The notes: generated by a model not told the origin, from the letters alone. Numbered from the stretch's first letter, positions 25,315 to 34,470 are shown. The stretch: DNA of 64,000 nucleotides from Aldehydirespirator sp965220645 (GCA_965220645.1 OZ244836.1:310001-374000), one strand, 5' to 3'. A program made the numbers and translations.

Positions 25315-26700
25315 ATGAGCGGGATGGGCAAGTACCTTGACCGGACCTACGGCGGCGTGCTGGGCCCAGAGCCCTACAGAGCCTATGTCCCCCACGGCAT
25401 CGCCGGCTGGAACCCCGCACTCCGCGAGCAGACAGCCCAGCGCGTGAAGGCTGCCGGTGACCGGATCGCGGGATTGGCCGCCAAACTGTCGCAGCATCGC
25501 TCGATGCTGTGGTGCCTGAACCGTTCCGAGGGGATCGCGTCGAGCGATGTGGAAGGGATCTCGACGACATTGCGATCCCTGAGCCTGCTCGAATCCCTAC
25601 GAGCGGAGCGCGACCCCCAGCGCCAAGAACGCGATACGCAAGCGCTCGGGGCGGTCCGCCTGACCGCTCACGCCGTCAGCGTCGGTCGCCGCACGGACGC
25701 GCCAGTGGAGGTCGCCGACCTGCGCGAGATGCACCGGCGACTCTTCGAGGGCTCAGACGTGGGGTTCGAGCCGGGCTGTGTGCGCAACGACGACATCTGG
25801 GTGGGGCCAGCGGGGGCAACGTCACGAGAAGCGTTGTACGTCGCGCCGCCAGCGACACATGTCGGCCCGCTCTGTGAGGATCTGATGCAGTACGTGTCGG
25901 CGCATGATCTGCGGCATCCGCTGGTCAAAGCCGCTATCGCCCATCTGCAATTCGAGACCATCCATCCGTTCCCCGACGGCAACGGACGCGTCGGTCGGGC
26001 GCTGGTCCACTGCGTGCTGCAGCGTTGCTGGCCCTCATCGGTGACGGTGCCGTTGTCAGCCGCAATCGCCGAGCACAAGCAGAACTACTTCGGGGCGCTG
26101 CGCCCCTACCAGACCTACACCGGCGACAGCGACAGCAAGATACGCGACGCATGCGGGGAGGCCGCGGTCTGTTTCGTCGCCGACGCGGCCGCCGTCGCCT
26201 GCGACTACACCGAAGCGGTCGCGCAGGTCATCACCGACATGGATGCCAAATGGCGCGACCTCAACCTGCGGCCCCACTCCTCGGCGGCAGCCACATTGGA
26301 GGCGTTGTCGACTATGCCCGCAGCCACCATCGACTATCTCTGCGATGCGACAGACCGCCGCGCCAACTCTGTGAGGCGAGGACTGCGCAAACTCGTCAAC
26401 GCTGGTGCCGTCACAGAAACGCGCGACGAAGACACGGGGCGCAGAGTGTTCGAACTGCCCGAACTGCTGAAGGTCGTGGACCACCGCCAGAAGCTGCTGA
26501 GACGCTGCTGGCAGACGCAGCGAGCAGGCCTCGGGCGATCACCGGCCGAACTCGTTGCCGAATGGCGCCGCGGCATCTCCATGGACGAAGCACTGCGACA
26601 TGCGTCAACGCAACGACGGCGATGCAGCCACATCGGAGAACGCAGCAAAGTCCAATGCACCCAACCCGCCGGCCACTCCTTGCCCCACCGCTACACGTGA
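25315..26700 (+). CDS. Fic-domain protein (self-inhibited class II type)
   Basis: 461 residues. The Fic active site HPFPDGNGRVGR starts at His217 and is complete, so AMP transfer (or another nucleotidyl transfer) to a protein hydroxyl is likely. An N-terminal inhibitory motif of the (S/T)xxxE(G/N) type is present at Ser76-Gly81 (SSDVEG), placing the protein in class II, where Glu80 would block productive ATP binding. A C-terminal winged-helix-like part (DYLCDATDRRANSVRRGLRKL) may bind DNA. Several in-frame ATG codons exist (25306, 25315, 25324). Orphan gene without an obvious antitoxin, flanked by a tandem repeat; target unknown. Confidence 0.88.
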   Translation: MSGMGKYLDRTYGGVLGPEPYRAYVPHGIAGWNPALREQTAQRVKAAGDRIAGLAAKLSQHRSMLWCLNRSEGIASSDVEGISTTLRSLSLLESLRAERDPQRQERDTQALGAVRLTAHAVSVGRRTDAPVEVADLREMHRRLFEGSDVGFEPGCVRNDDIWVGPAGATSREALYVAPPATHVGPLCEDLMQYVSAHDLRHPLVKAAIAHLQFETIHPFPDGNGRVGRALVHCVLQRCWPSSVTVPLSAAIAEHKQNYFGALRPYQTYTGDSDSKIRDACGEAAVCFVADAAAVACDYTEAVAQVITDMDAKWRDLNLRPHSSAAATLEALSTMPAATIDYLCDATDRRANSVRRGLRKLVNAGAVTETRDEDTGRRVFELPELLKVVDHRQKLLRRCWQTQRAGLGRSPAELVAEWRRGISMDEALRHASTQRRRCSHIGERSKVQCTQPAGHSLPHRYT

Positions 26701-26782
26701 AACCTCTGCAGCAGCCATCCGCTGAATGGGGTACAGACCTGTAGTGGTTTACCTATTGAAGGAGTAGCACGCACAAGCTCGG

Positions 26783-28900
26783 TCAGCCGTCTTTGACGAT
26801 GAAGACGTTGTCTTGGATCTCGCCCTTGATGGGGGTGTTGCAGCGGATGACGCTGGCCAGGGTGATGCGGCGAACTTGGTTCAGCAGTCCAGGATTGGCC
26901 AGGAAATAGGGGTCATTCTCGAACCAGAAGCGGTCCCCGTCGCGCAGACGGCGGAATTGGTCCGAGATGACGGCGTGCAGAGTCTCGCCGACCGCTGATT
27001 GTGGCAGATGGTCTTCGGCCAGAGCTGCTACCCATAGGTCCAAGTCGTGAACGTCTTCGTATGCGAGCATCAGGGCCTGCTGAACGGTTGGGTCTGAGGA
27101 GATGTCGGCAAATCTCTCCACCGCCGACAGGCCAAAGGCGCTGCGCACGGTGTTGTAGTCGCCCACACCGTGGTCGCGGCCTCGCTGAATGTTGAGGGCG
27201 GTCAGATCAAAGAGGGGTCCCTGTGGTCCTCGAAGGAGCATGTTGCGGACCTCGTCGATGACCAGCGAGTCGACTTCTTGAGCCGGTTGACCGGCAAGGC
27301 CGCGAAGGATCACGGAGATGCCCCGCTCCTCGACGAACGATGGGTTGAAGAACGCCCTCGCCAGGCTTATCCCGTCTGATTCTCCGTTGGCCTCTAGCAG
27401 CAGGAGATTGGGGGAGAGCAAGGTGTGTCCGACCCGATAGGCCGCTGCGGAGAACTCGCTGGCAATGGTTGGATCAACATTGGGGTCGTAGCCGGAATAC
27501 GGACCGATCGCGTCGGGGCCCAACAGCAGGGGCAAGAAACCATTGAAGGTTATGGACTGTATCTGAGCACCGACAATCTTCCGGGCCAGTTGGTAGATCT
27601 CGTCGCCGCTCAATGATGGACTCCGGCTGGCGATGATGCCCGCAAGCCGGTTGTGCTCTCTGACGAACAGGGTGTGCATGGAGATGAGCCCGATCTGCTC
27701 GTTGACTCGCACATCACCGGCAACGAACAAGCTCGGCAGATCGCTGCCGCCTTCGTTTGCAAGCCCCTCCTCGTTGTAGGGCAAGAACCGTCCTTGGTGT
27801 GATGTCTTCAGTCTTCCCGTTCCGTCGCTGGTTCTGAGTGCTTGGGCTCTGGTCTCGTCTGAGCCGTACACCTGGGAGGCGTCAATGAACGCGGTGAGAG
27901 CGTTGACCTGCCTGCGGGGGTTCTGTTGGTCGGTCCCAGTTCCTGGGGCGAATGCAGAACGATCGACGTGGATTACCGCTTCGCCGGTCCCATCGGGATC
28001 GAAGACCGGATCCCCGGGAGGAACAGCGACAGGGAACGGCTCCTCAGGGTTGTCGGGGCTCAGGGTGATGTCATGGTCGATGAACTGGCCCCACTGCCAC
28101 ACGATGTCGCTGGCGTGCGAGGAGTTCGGCACTGATTCATCCTGGGAGAGCACCAGGTTGCTGATGGTGCGGGGGGGCGGCCGTGAGGCCGTCGGCGTTG
28201 AAACGCCGTCCGCGTAAGAGTTGGGAGCCAGCTTGAGGAGAGCAATGCCCGCCATTCCCCGTGTGGGATGGTCGAAGTTGTTCCCCTGACCATCAATTGA
28301 CCGGTACTCGAGTGGGGACTCACCGGAGCCGCTCGAGATCGGCTCGCCGCCACCTGCGGTGGCCAGGCACGCCGCTTCTTCTCCTTGGCCGTCGGATTCC
28401 GGCTCGGGGGTGGGTTCTGATGTCTCGGTCGGAGCACTGATGGTCAGCGGCGTCGTGACCAGCCAGGTCCCCGCCCCAGTGCCAGCCGGGAAGAACCGCC
28501 GCTGTGCCAGCAGACGCTCACCCCAGGAACCGTCGGACAGCTGCTGCTGAAGGGTGAACTCGACCCGCCCGTCGTAGCGGTGCCGGGCCGAAATCCGCAC
28601 CTGCCCAACCGAATTGATCGCCAGCGCTGTGCTGTCCAGCCACAATGCGGTGACGGCATCGGCCGGGAAGTGGTGCTGGTCCGGCCGCATACGTTCGCCC
28701 CAAGAACCGCCGGTCCGCTGTTGGAGAGCGAAGTCCAGCCGCCCGTCCTCCAACCGCTGGGCCGCTACCCGCACTTCGGTCACGCCTTCTGACGCACCGG
28801 CGTTCGCAGCAGCCACAGCCAGACCCGCGGCCAACACCAACAAGCCAACACCAGCCACAACAATCCGGCCGCACGCGCGCGCGACGATAGAGATATTCAC
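26783..28900 (-). CDS. Secreted animal-type haem peroxidase
   Basis: 705 residues from the GTG at 28900, which has a strong GGGAGGT ribosome site 8 bases upstream; the longer frame to 28966 is not needed. Signal peptide with hydrophobic core VVAGVGLLVLAAGLAVAAA. Then two copies of a roughly 50-residue module (EVRVAAQRLEDGRLDFALQQ and QVRISARHRYDGRVEFTLQQ starts), an acidic linker, and an An_peroxidase (PF03098) domain: WQWGQFIDHDITLSP has the distal His and calcium Asp, MHTLFVREHNR the catalytic Arg, YRVGHTLLSP the proximal haem His. It would oxidise halides or phenols with hydrogen peroxide outside the cell. AT content and codon use are higher than in its neighbours, suggesting transfer. Confidence 0.9.
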   Translation of the reverse strand: MNISIVARACGRIVVAGVGLLVLAAGLAVAAANAGASEGVTEVRVAAQRLEDGRLDFALQQRTGGSWGERMRPDQHHFPADAVTALWLDSTALAINSVGQVRISARHRYDGRVEFTLQQQLSDGSWGERLLAQRRFFPAGTGAGTWLVTTPLTISAPTETSEPTPEPESDGQGEEAACLATAGGGEPISSGSGESPLEYRSIDGQGNNFDHPTRGMAGIALLKLAPNSYADGVSTPTASRPPPRTISNLVLSQDESVPNSSHASDIVWQWGQFIDHDITLSPDNPEEPFPVAVPPGDPVFDPDGTGEAVIHVDRSAFAPGTGTDQQNPRRQVNALTAFIDASQVYGSDETRAQALRTSDGTGRLKTSHQGRFLPYNEEGLANEGGSDLPSLFVAGDVRVNEQIGLISMHTLFVREHNRLAGIIASRSPSLSGDEIYQLARKIVGAQIQSITFNGFLPLLLGPDAIGPYSGYDPNVDPTIASEFSAAAYRVGHTLLSPNLLLLEANGESDGISLARAFFNPSFVEERGISVILRGLAGQPAQEVDSLVIDEVRNMLLRGPQGPLFDLTALNIQRGRDHGVGDYNTVRSAFGLSAVERFADISSDPTVQQALMLAYEDVHDLDLWVAALAEDHLPQSAVGETLHAVISDQFRRLRDGDRFWFENDPYFLANPGLLNQVRRITLASVIRCNTPIKGEIQDNVFIVKDG

Positions 28901-29259
28901 TTGTCCGACCTCCCGGCACTCGTTACCGCAGGCATGGTAGGGGCTAGGCGTTTCGATGCCCGGCATTTCACTCGATTAGACACGCCTCCCGCCCCGCTTG
29001 TATTTGATATTTGTAAAGTTTATGGTAGTAGCAGGGGTCTGAGGCGGTCAAGGCCCAGGAGTCGATAGGCAGTAAATCCCAGTTCAAAGGCAATATCTTG
29101 TGCAGCTGCGAATGGTGCCAAGCAGTACAATCAGATCTTGAGTTTAGTTACATCAAAATCGTTGCCTGCGTTCCAGTGCAAGGACTGCAAGGGCTGAGCC
29201 CTACGAGAAGGCGGCGCCTCAGAAGGCGTTGAGCAGCCCTTCGAGAGGCGGTCGGACGC
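28901..29259. other. Gene-free AT-rich stretch
   Basis: About 360 bp between the peroxidase start and the lipoprotein stop, clearly less GC-rich than the rest of the window (for example around 28995-29030 and 29075-29160). I see no ORF with coding pattern, no tRNA and no clear palindrome. It probably holds the peroxidase promoter and is a possible scar of an insertion. Confidence 0.6.
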
Positions 29260-29733
29260 TTACCCGTGCTCATCCCGTCCTACTTCCGGGTGGGCGTTCC
29301 AAGCCTCGAATTCCTCGCCACCGGCAGAGAGGGTGATCTGGGAGATGCCGCCCGGTGGGAGGTCTCGCGGCGTGGTGGGGCCGAGCTCGACGCCGCTAGA
29401 GAGGTGAACCTCGATCCGGGTCTGGCTCAGCGTTTCGGTGGTCGTGTTCTCGACGGTTCCGACGAACGCATCGGCGTCGGCGTCATAGGACAGGATCAGC
29501 CGCGCTCCAACCCGAGTGTGATCGTAGGTGTCGCTCTTGGCGAGAAGAACGCCCGATTCCTCGCCCCCGGTGTCGCCGTTGGATTCTGAGCCGCCGTGCT
29601 CGCCACCGCCGTCGCCGTCGGATTCTGAGCCGCCGTGTTCGCCGGATTCGGAGTCGTGGCCGTCGCCGCAACTGCTCAAGAGCAGGGCGAGGCCGACCGC
29701 GACGGCGAGTGCAGGACGTAGCAATGGATGCAT
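29260..29733 (-). CDS. Small secreted lipoprotein with Gly/Ser/Glu/His-rich spacer
   Basis: 157 residues. Signal peptide ends in lipobox LLSSC. A low-complexity segment with repeated EHGGSES/SNGDTGG units follows, then a compact beta-rich domain of about 90 residues (RLILSYDADADAFVGTVENTT to GGISQITLSAGGEEFEAW) that resembles FxLYD-like or other immunoglobulin-type extracellular domains. I cannot assign a family with certainty. It is divergent from the adjacent two-component system (133 bp between starts) and is a natural candidate for its target or accessory sensor. Confidence 0.75.
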   Translation of the reverse strand: MHPLLRPALAVAVGLALLLSSCGDGHDSESGEHGGSESDGDGGGEHGGSESNGDTGGEESGVLLAKSDTYDHTRVGARLILSYDADADAFVGTVENTTTETLSQTRIEVHLSSGVELGPTTPRDLPPGGISQITLSAGGEEFEAWNAHPEVGRDEHG

Positions 29734-29866
29734 GGATTGGTCTCCGTTGTTAGTGAGTCGGTGCTCTGAGGAGCCCAGAGTGTGGCAGAGCAGTGCTTAA
29801 GGGAACATGAGGGAGACCAGTGTGGCTCTCAGCCTCGTCTAAGGAACTGAGGGGGATAATTCGGGG

Positions 29867-30544
29867 ATGCGGGTTCTGCTAGTGGAGGACGAGGTGCAGT
29901 TGGCTGAGGTCATCTGTGACGGCCTCGCAGAGCATGGCGTGACCGCTGATGCCGAGCACGATGGTCCTGCGGGTCTGTGGCGGGCCCGGGAGGGCAGCTA
30001 CGACGTCATCGTTCTGGACATCATGGTGCCGGGGATGAACGGCTACCAGATCTGTCGGGCGCTTCGCCAGGAGGAGAATTGGACGCCGATCCTGATGCTC
30101 ACCGCAAAGGACGGCGAGTGGGATGAGGCCGATTCGCTCGATGCCGGTGCGGACGACTTCTTGTCGAAGCCGTTCTCATTCGTGGTGTTGTTGGCCCGCC
30201 TCCGGGCGTTGGCGCGCCGCGCGGCGGTCGCCCGACCGGTGGTACTGCGGGCAGGGGACCTGGTGTTCGATGTGGCCGCGTCTTCGGTGAGGCGAGGCGC
30301 CACCGAGATCGGTTTGAGCCGCCGCGAGATGGATGTGCTGGAGGTGCTGATGCGCGCCGACGGGGCGCCGGTGGCCAAGCGGGAGATCTTCAACCGGGTG
30401 TGGGGGTTCGACGCCGAGGTCGATTCGAACGTGGTGGAGGTGTACATCCGGTATCTGCGCCGCAAGATCGATGAGCCGTTCGGGGTGCGGACGATCGTCA
30501 GCCAGCGAGGCGTGGGGTATCGCATCGTCGGGGAGACGCTGTGA
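29867..30544 (+). CDS. OmpR/PhoB-family response regulator
   Basis: 225 residues. Receiver domain (1-115) with acidic pocket Glu7-Asp8, phospho-acceptor Asp51 in VIVLDIMVPG, Thr79 and Lys101 in FLSKPF. C-terminal winged helix with SRREMDVLEVLMRADGAPV and the recognition helix EVDSNVVEVYIRYLRRKID. Overlaps the following histidine kinase gene by 4 bp (GTGA). Target genes are not shown; the divergent lipoprotein is the nearest candidate. Confidence 0.95.
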   Translation: MRVLLVEDEVQLAEVICDGLAEHGVTADAEHDGPAGLWRAREGSYDVIVLDIMVPGMNGYQICRALRQEENWTPILMLTAKDGEWDEADSLDAGADDFLSKPFSFVVLLARLRALARRAAVARPVVLRAGDLVFDVAASSVRRGATEIGLSRREMDVLEVLMRADGAPVAKREIFNRVWGFDAEVDSNVVEVYIRYLRRKIDEPFGVRTIVSQRGVGYRIVGETL

Positions 30545-31815
30545 GTGGGTGGTGGCCTCGTTCGGTCAGGTCTCGAACGACGCTGGCGGCATCGCTGGTG
30601 ACGGTGCTCGTGTTGGCGACTGCGTCGGTGCTCATCGTCGTGCTGGTGGAGCGCGACTTGGAGAACAACGCCCGCGTAGCGCTGGAGGGTGCACTCGAGA
30701 CTGCATCGCATGCAGCCAGTGGCGAGGGATCACCAGAAGGCGAAGGGAACGAGCATTCGGAGAGCAGCGGGCACATTGAGGGGAGTGAAGCGACAGAGCC
30801 ATCGAGGTTGTCGTCAGCCGTGCCGGACAGCGAGTCGACCAACGATGCCCGGTTGCAGCAGATCGCCGACGCCTCGATTGCTGAGACCCGGGCCGGTGTG
30901 GATGCCGCGTCTCGGGCTCTGTGGATCATTGTGCCTGCGGTGGGCGCGATACTTGCGCTGGCGATTTGGGCCGCAGTGGGGCAGGTGCTGCGTCCGGTGC
31001 GAGCTATATCGGGCCGGGTTGCCGCCATCTCCGGCTCCACACTCGACGAGCGGGTTCCTGAGCCCGACAGCGAGGATGAGATTGCGGAGCTGGCCGCGCT
31101 GATGAACGAGATGCTCAACCGTTTGCAGGCGGCGTCGAACCGTCAGCGGGCCTTCACGGCCGATGCCAGCCACGAGCTTCGGGCCCCGCTGTCCACCCTG
31201 CTGGCCGCGGCCGAAGTAGCCGAGGTGAGTTCCGACCCGCAGAAGCTGCAGGAGCTCTCGGTCAAGATCGGTGGCGAAGCCAGGCGCATGCAGGACCTGA
31301 TTGCGGACTTGCTGGACCTGGCTCGGCTCGATGACCAGCGTCGAGAGGAACTGCTGCACACGGTGGACCTGCGGGCGGTCTGCGAGCATGCCATCGAGCG
31401 CGTGAATGGGCAGGGTGTGGCCGTCACCCTGGCCGGGACGGCAGAATCGCCGATCGTCGGCATCGAGTCGCAGATCGAGCGGGCCGTGTTCAACCTGGTG
31501 GACAATGCGGTCGCCCATGCGGACCAGCAGGTGCTCGTCACCCTGGTCGAGTCGGCTACGTCGGCCGCGGTCGTGGTCGAGGACGACGGGCCCGGGATCC
31601 CGCCGGAGGATCGGGTCCGGGTGTTGGACCGGTTCGTCACGCTCGACGAGTCCCGTCAGCGCCGAACCGGCAGCTCCGGGCTTGGCCTCTCACTGAGCCA
31701 CGCCATCGCCGAACGCCACCAAGGATCCATCGACGTGACCGATTCCGAGCAACTCGGCGGAGCCCGCGTCACCATCGAGTTGCCACTGTCTTCATGGCGG
31801 CCGTTCCCGCAGTGA
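30541..31815 (+). CDS. Membrane sensor histidine kinase
   Basis: 424 residues. Two membrane helices (about 14-36 and 127-147) enclose a small extracytoplasmic loop rich in Glu, Ser and His (GEGNEHSESSGHIEGSEAT). HAMP follows, then HisKA with His211 in FTADASHELRAPLS, and a HATPase domain with N-box VDNAVAHA, DDGPGIP and SSGLGLSLSHAI. The low-complexity loop shares its Glu/Gly/Ser/His character with the divergent lipoprotein, which hints at a common ligand such as a metal ion; that is speculation. Confidence 0.94.
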   Translation: MSGWWPRSVRSRTTLAASLVTVLVLATASVLIVVLVERDLENNARVALEGALETASHAASGEGSPEGEGNEHSESSGHIEGSEATEPSRLSSAVPDSESTNDARLQQIADASIAETRAGVDAASRALWIIVPAVGAILALAIWAAVGQVLRPVRAISGRVAAISGSTLDERVPEPDSEDEIAELAALMNEMLNRLQAASNRQRAFTADASHELRAPLSTLLAAAEVAEVSSDPQKLQELSVKIGGEARRMQDLIADLLDLARLDDQRREELLHTVDLRAVCEHAIERVNGQGVAVTLAGTAESPIVGIESQIERAVFNLVDNAVAHADQQVLVTLVESATSAAVVVEDDGPGIPPEDRVRVLDRFVTLDESRQRRTGSSGLGLSLSHAIAERHQGSIDVTDSEQLGGARVTIELPLSSWRPFPQ

Positions 31816-31885
31816 TGCCCACGAGCTACGCCTGCCCCTAGCTCACCGCCCGTTTCGGTGACACGGTTACACTGGCTGGACCCCA

Positions 31886-31960
31886 GCGCTCGTAGCTCAA
31901 TTTGGATAGAGCATCTGACTACGGATCAGAAGGTTGGGGGTTCGAGTCCCTTCGAGCGCG
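31886..31960 (+). tRNA. tRNA-Arg (ACG)
   Basis: 75 nt plus encoded CCA (to 31963); acceptor GCGCTCG/CGAGCGC, anticodon stem TCTGA/TCAGA with loop CTACGGA (ACG, read as inosine), T-loop TTCGAGT. Confidence 0.96.
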
Positions 31961-31986
31961 CCAACTTCATACGCCCGCCCCAGACC

Positions 31987-32013
31987 GGGTTCGGATCTCT
32001 TCGAGCGCGCCAA
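31987..32013 (+). repeat. Duplicated 3' end of tRNA-Arg
   Basis: 24 of 27 bases match the 3' end of the tRNA-Arg gene, including the acceptor half CGAGCGC, GCCA and the two following bases. It lies 24 bp after the tRNA. Such partial copies arise as attachment sites when integrases use tRNA 3' ends; no integrase is near, so this may be a scar of a lost element or a local duplication. Confidence 0.7.
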
Positions 32014-32042
32014 GCCGGCCCGCCCGCCGCCGTTGGGGCGAT

Positions 32043-34088
32043 TCAGTCGTCGGCGACCATGACCTTGGCCAGCAGAGCGTGGGGCAGCGGCTGGTAGTCG
32101 TGGTGCTCGGCACTGAACGTGCCCGTGCCGCCGGTCATCGAGCGCAGGTCGATCACGTAGCTGAGTATCTCCGACGTCGGAACATGGGCCTGGATCACGC
32201 TGGTGCCCGCGGATGAGCCCGGCTCGGTGCCGAACACCTGGCCCCGGCGCGAGTTCAAGTCACCGAGCACGTCGCCCTGATGGGTGTCGGGCACTTCGAC
32301 ACGGACTTCGCTGATCGGCTCCAGCACTGCACTGCCCACCTGCTCCAGCGCCTGCCGGAGGGCCAGCGACCCCGCGATCTTGAAACTCATCTCCGAGGAG
32401 TCCACCGAATGGTGTTTGCCGTCGTAGCACACCGCCCGCAGGTCAACCATCGGGAATCCGTGCCGGCCGCCGTTGGACATGGCCTCCTCGATCCCCGCAC
32501 CCACCGCGGGAATCAGGTTGCGGGGGATTGCACCGCCGGTCACCTCGGTGTCGTACTCGTAGCCCGATCCCCGCGGCAGAGGCTCGAAGCGCACCGCGGC
32601 CACCGCGAACTGGCCGTGGCCGCCGCTCTGCTTCTTGTGCTTGGCCTCCACATCAGCCGGCCGGGGCAGCGTCTCCAGGTAGGCGACCCGCATGCCCTCG
32701 ACCTCGAAGTCGATCCCCATGCGCTCCAGGCGGGCCCGCACCACCCGGATGTGAGCCTCGCCCGCGCCCGACAGCACGGTCTGGCGGGTGGTGGCGTCCT
32801 GGCGGTTCACGAGGCTTGGGTCCTCGGTGGCAAAGCGGCGCAGCGCCGACGCCAACTTGTCCTCCTGAGCCGGGGCCGAGGCGTGGATCGCCACCCCGTA
32901 GACAGGGGTCGGCGGCGGGGTGATGGGCACCGACAGCGCGGCGTCGTTGGACAGCGTGTCACCGGTGCGCACATTGCCGAGCTTGGTCACGGCAACAAGG
33001 TCGCCGGCGTCAACGTGATCGACGCCGTTGTGGTCGCCGCCGGTGAACGACATCAGATTGTGGAGCCGTTCCTTGTCGCCGGTGCGGCTGTTGACGAGTG
33101 TGTCGTTGGAGCGGATCGTGCCCGACAGCACCTTCATGAATGAGATCTGTCCCAGGAAGTCGTCAATGCGGGTCTTGAACACCAGCGCCACGGGCGGGCC
33201 GGCACCGTCGATGTCCAATTCGACCGACTCGCCTCCTCGCACCGCGGCAACCGGACCGGTGTCGCCGGGGGAAGGACCGACACTGCAGATGAAGTCGAGC
33301 AGGTGGTCGACCCCTATGGGCTTGGCCGCCGAGCCGCACAGCACCGGGAACACGCTGCGATCATCGATGGCGTCGCGAATGAGCCGCTGCAGTTGCTCCG
33401 GGGTCGGCTCGACCCCCTCCAGGTACTGCTCGAGAAGGTCGTCGTCGCTCTCCACGACATCCTCCACAAGTTGGGTGTGGCCGTCGGAGGCCGCTGGGGC
33501 CAGATCGTCGGGGATGGGAGCGGCCGCAGACTGCCCGCTGCTGTAGTCGAGGGCGCCGTCACCCACCAGATCGGCGATGCCGTGGAAGGACGCCTCCACT
33601 CCCAGCGGGAGCTCCACCGCCTCGACACGGGCGCCGAAATGCGACTGCAGGTCGTCCAGAGTGCGCTCGAACGACGAGCGCTCCCGGTCGAGGCCGTTCA
33701 CGAACACCACCCGGGGCAGGCCCAACCGCTCGGCGTGGCGCCACATGACCTGGTCCTGAGCCTGAACCCCCGACACCGCGTCCACCACGAACACCGCCAG
33801 ATCGGCTGCGTGCATGCCGTTGACGGCCTCGCCCACGAAGTCGGTGTAGCCCGGGGTGTCGATGATGTTGATCCTGTGGTCGCGCCAGTCGAACGACGCC
33901 ACCGCCATGCTCAGGCTCTGGTGGCGGGCCTTCTCCTCAGGGTCGTAGTCGCAATGGGCGGTGCCGTCGTCGACGCGGCCCATCCGGCTCAGCACACCGG
34001 CCCGGTACAGCATCGCCTCGGCCAGGGTGGTCTTGCCGTTGCCGTTGTGGCCGACGAGGACGGCGTTTCTGATGGAATGCGACGACAC
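32043..34088 (-). CDS. fusA2: Elongation factor G-like GTPase (EF-G2 type)
   Basis: 681 residues from the GTG at 34088, with AGGAGGG nine bases upstream. G1 loop GHNGNGKTTL, G3 DTPGYTDF; the G4 position reads NGLD where translational GTPases have NKxD, which may weaken guanine specificity. Domains II-V of EF-G follow, ending with the domain IV/V segment ISEVRVEVPDTHQGDVLGDL. This is the second, actinobacterial EF-G paralogue class, whose members are often poor translocases; the role is not settled. No rpsL, rpsG or tuf nearby, supporting the paralogue call. Confidence 0.88.
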   Translation of the reverse strand: MSSHSIRNAVLVGHNGNGKTTLAEAMLYRAGVLSRMGRVDDGTAHCDYDPEEKARHQSLSMAVASFDWRDHRINIIDTPGYTDFVGEAVNGMHAADLAVFVVDAVSGVQAQDQVMWRHAERLGLPRVVFVNGLDRERSSFERTLDDLQSHFGARVEAVELPLGVEASFHGIADLVGDGALDYSSGQSAAAPIPDDLAPAASDGHTQLVEDVVESDDDLLEQYLEGVEPTPEQLQRLIRDAIDDRSVFPVLCGSAAKPIGVDHLLDFICSVGPSPGDTGPVAAVRGGESVELDIDGAGPPVALVFKTRIDDFLGQISFMKVLSGTIRSNDTLVNSRTGDKERLHNLMSFTGGDHNGVDHVDAGDLVAVTKLGNVRTGDTLSNDAALSVPITPPPTPVYGVAIHASAPAQEDKLASALRRFATEDPSLVNRQDATTRQTVLSGAGEAHIRVVRARLERMGIDFEVEGMRVAYLETLPRPADVEAKHKKQSGGHGQFAVAAVRFEPLPRGSGYEYDTEVTGGAIPRNLIPAVGAGIEEAMSNGGRHGFPMVDLRAVCYDGKHHSVDSSEMSFKIAGSLALRQALEQVGSAVLEPISEVRVEVPDTHQGDVLGDLNSRRGQVFGTEPGSSAGTSVIQAHVPTSEILSYVIDLRSMTGGTGTFSAEHHDYQPLPHALLAKVMVADD

Positions 34089-34195
34089 GCTGACTATCCC
34101 TCCTGTTGGTAGGCCTGCGCACGCAAGGGACGCCGACACTAACCCGGTCCGCCGTCAACGGCTAGCGCGGACCAGAGGCGGAGCGGAGCGGAGCC

Positions 34196-34235
34196 GTGGC
34201 CCGAGCGGCCCGTGAGCGCAGCGAACAAGAGCGGG
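34196..34235 (+). repeat. Dispersed repeat core copy
   Basis: Intact 40-bp core between the ferredoxin gene 3' end and the start of fusA2 (both minus strand). The IS110 target GCTGCGCTCACGG is present on the minus strand. Confidence 0.93.
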
Positions 34236-34272
34236 AAGCCAGAGGGATACGCGGCGGTCGGCCGCCCCGGGG

Positions 34273-34470
34273 TCAGTCTTCGATCAGCTCGACCGCGTAC
34301 TCAGGACAGTTGTCGAAGGCCAGGCGGGCCTTTTCCTCCAGCTCGGGGGGCACCTGGCCGTCGCCGATCTCGAAGGCCGTGCCCTCGTCGTCCACATCGA
34401 ACAGCTCGGGTGCCAGCATGTAGCAGCGGTTGTGGCCCTGGCAGGCCTCCTGGTCGACGCGGACCCTCAT
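34273..34470 (-). CDS. Small ferredoxin, 3Fe-4S type
   Basis: 65-residue electron carrier. Cys at CQGHNRC (C-x5-C) and NCPEYAV give three cysteines and a His in the second ligand position, as in the 3Fe-4S or Fer4_13 ferredoxins that serve cytochrome P450s and oxygenases in actinobacteria. It follows mttB by 60 bp in the direction of the Rieske and dehydrogenase genes, so it may carry electrons to or from those enzymes. Confidence 0.9.
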   Translation of the reverse strand: MRVRVDQEACQGHNRCYMLAPELFDVDDEGTAFEIGDGQVPPELEEKARLAFDNCPEYAVELIED

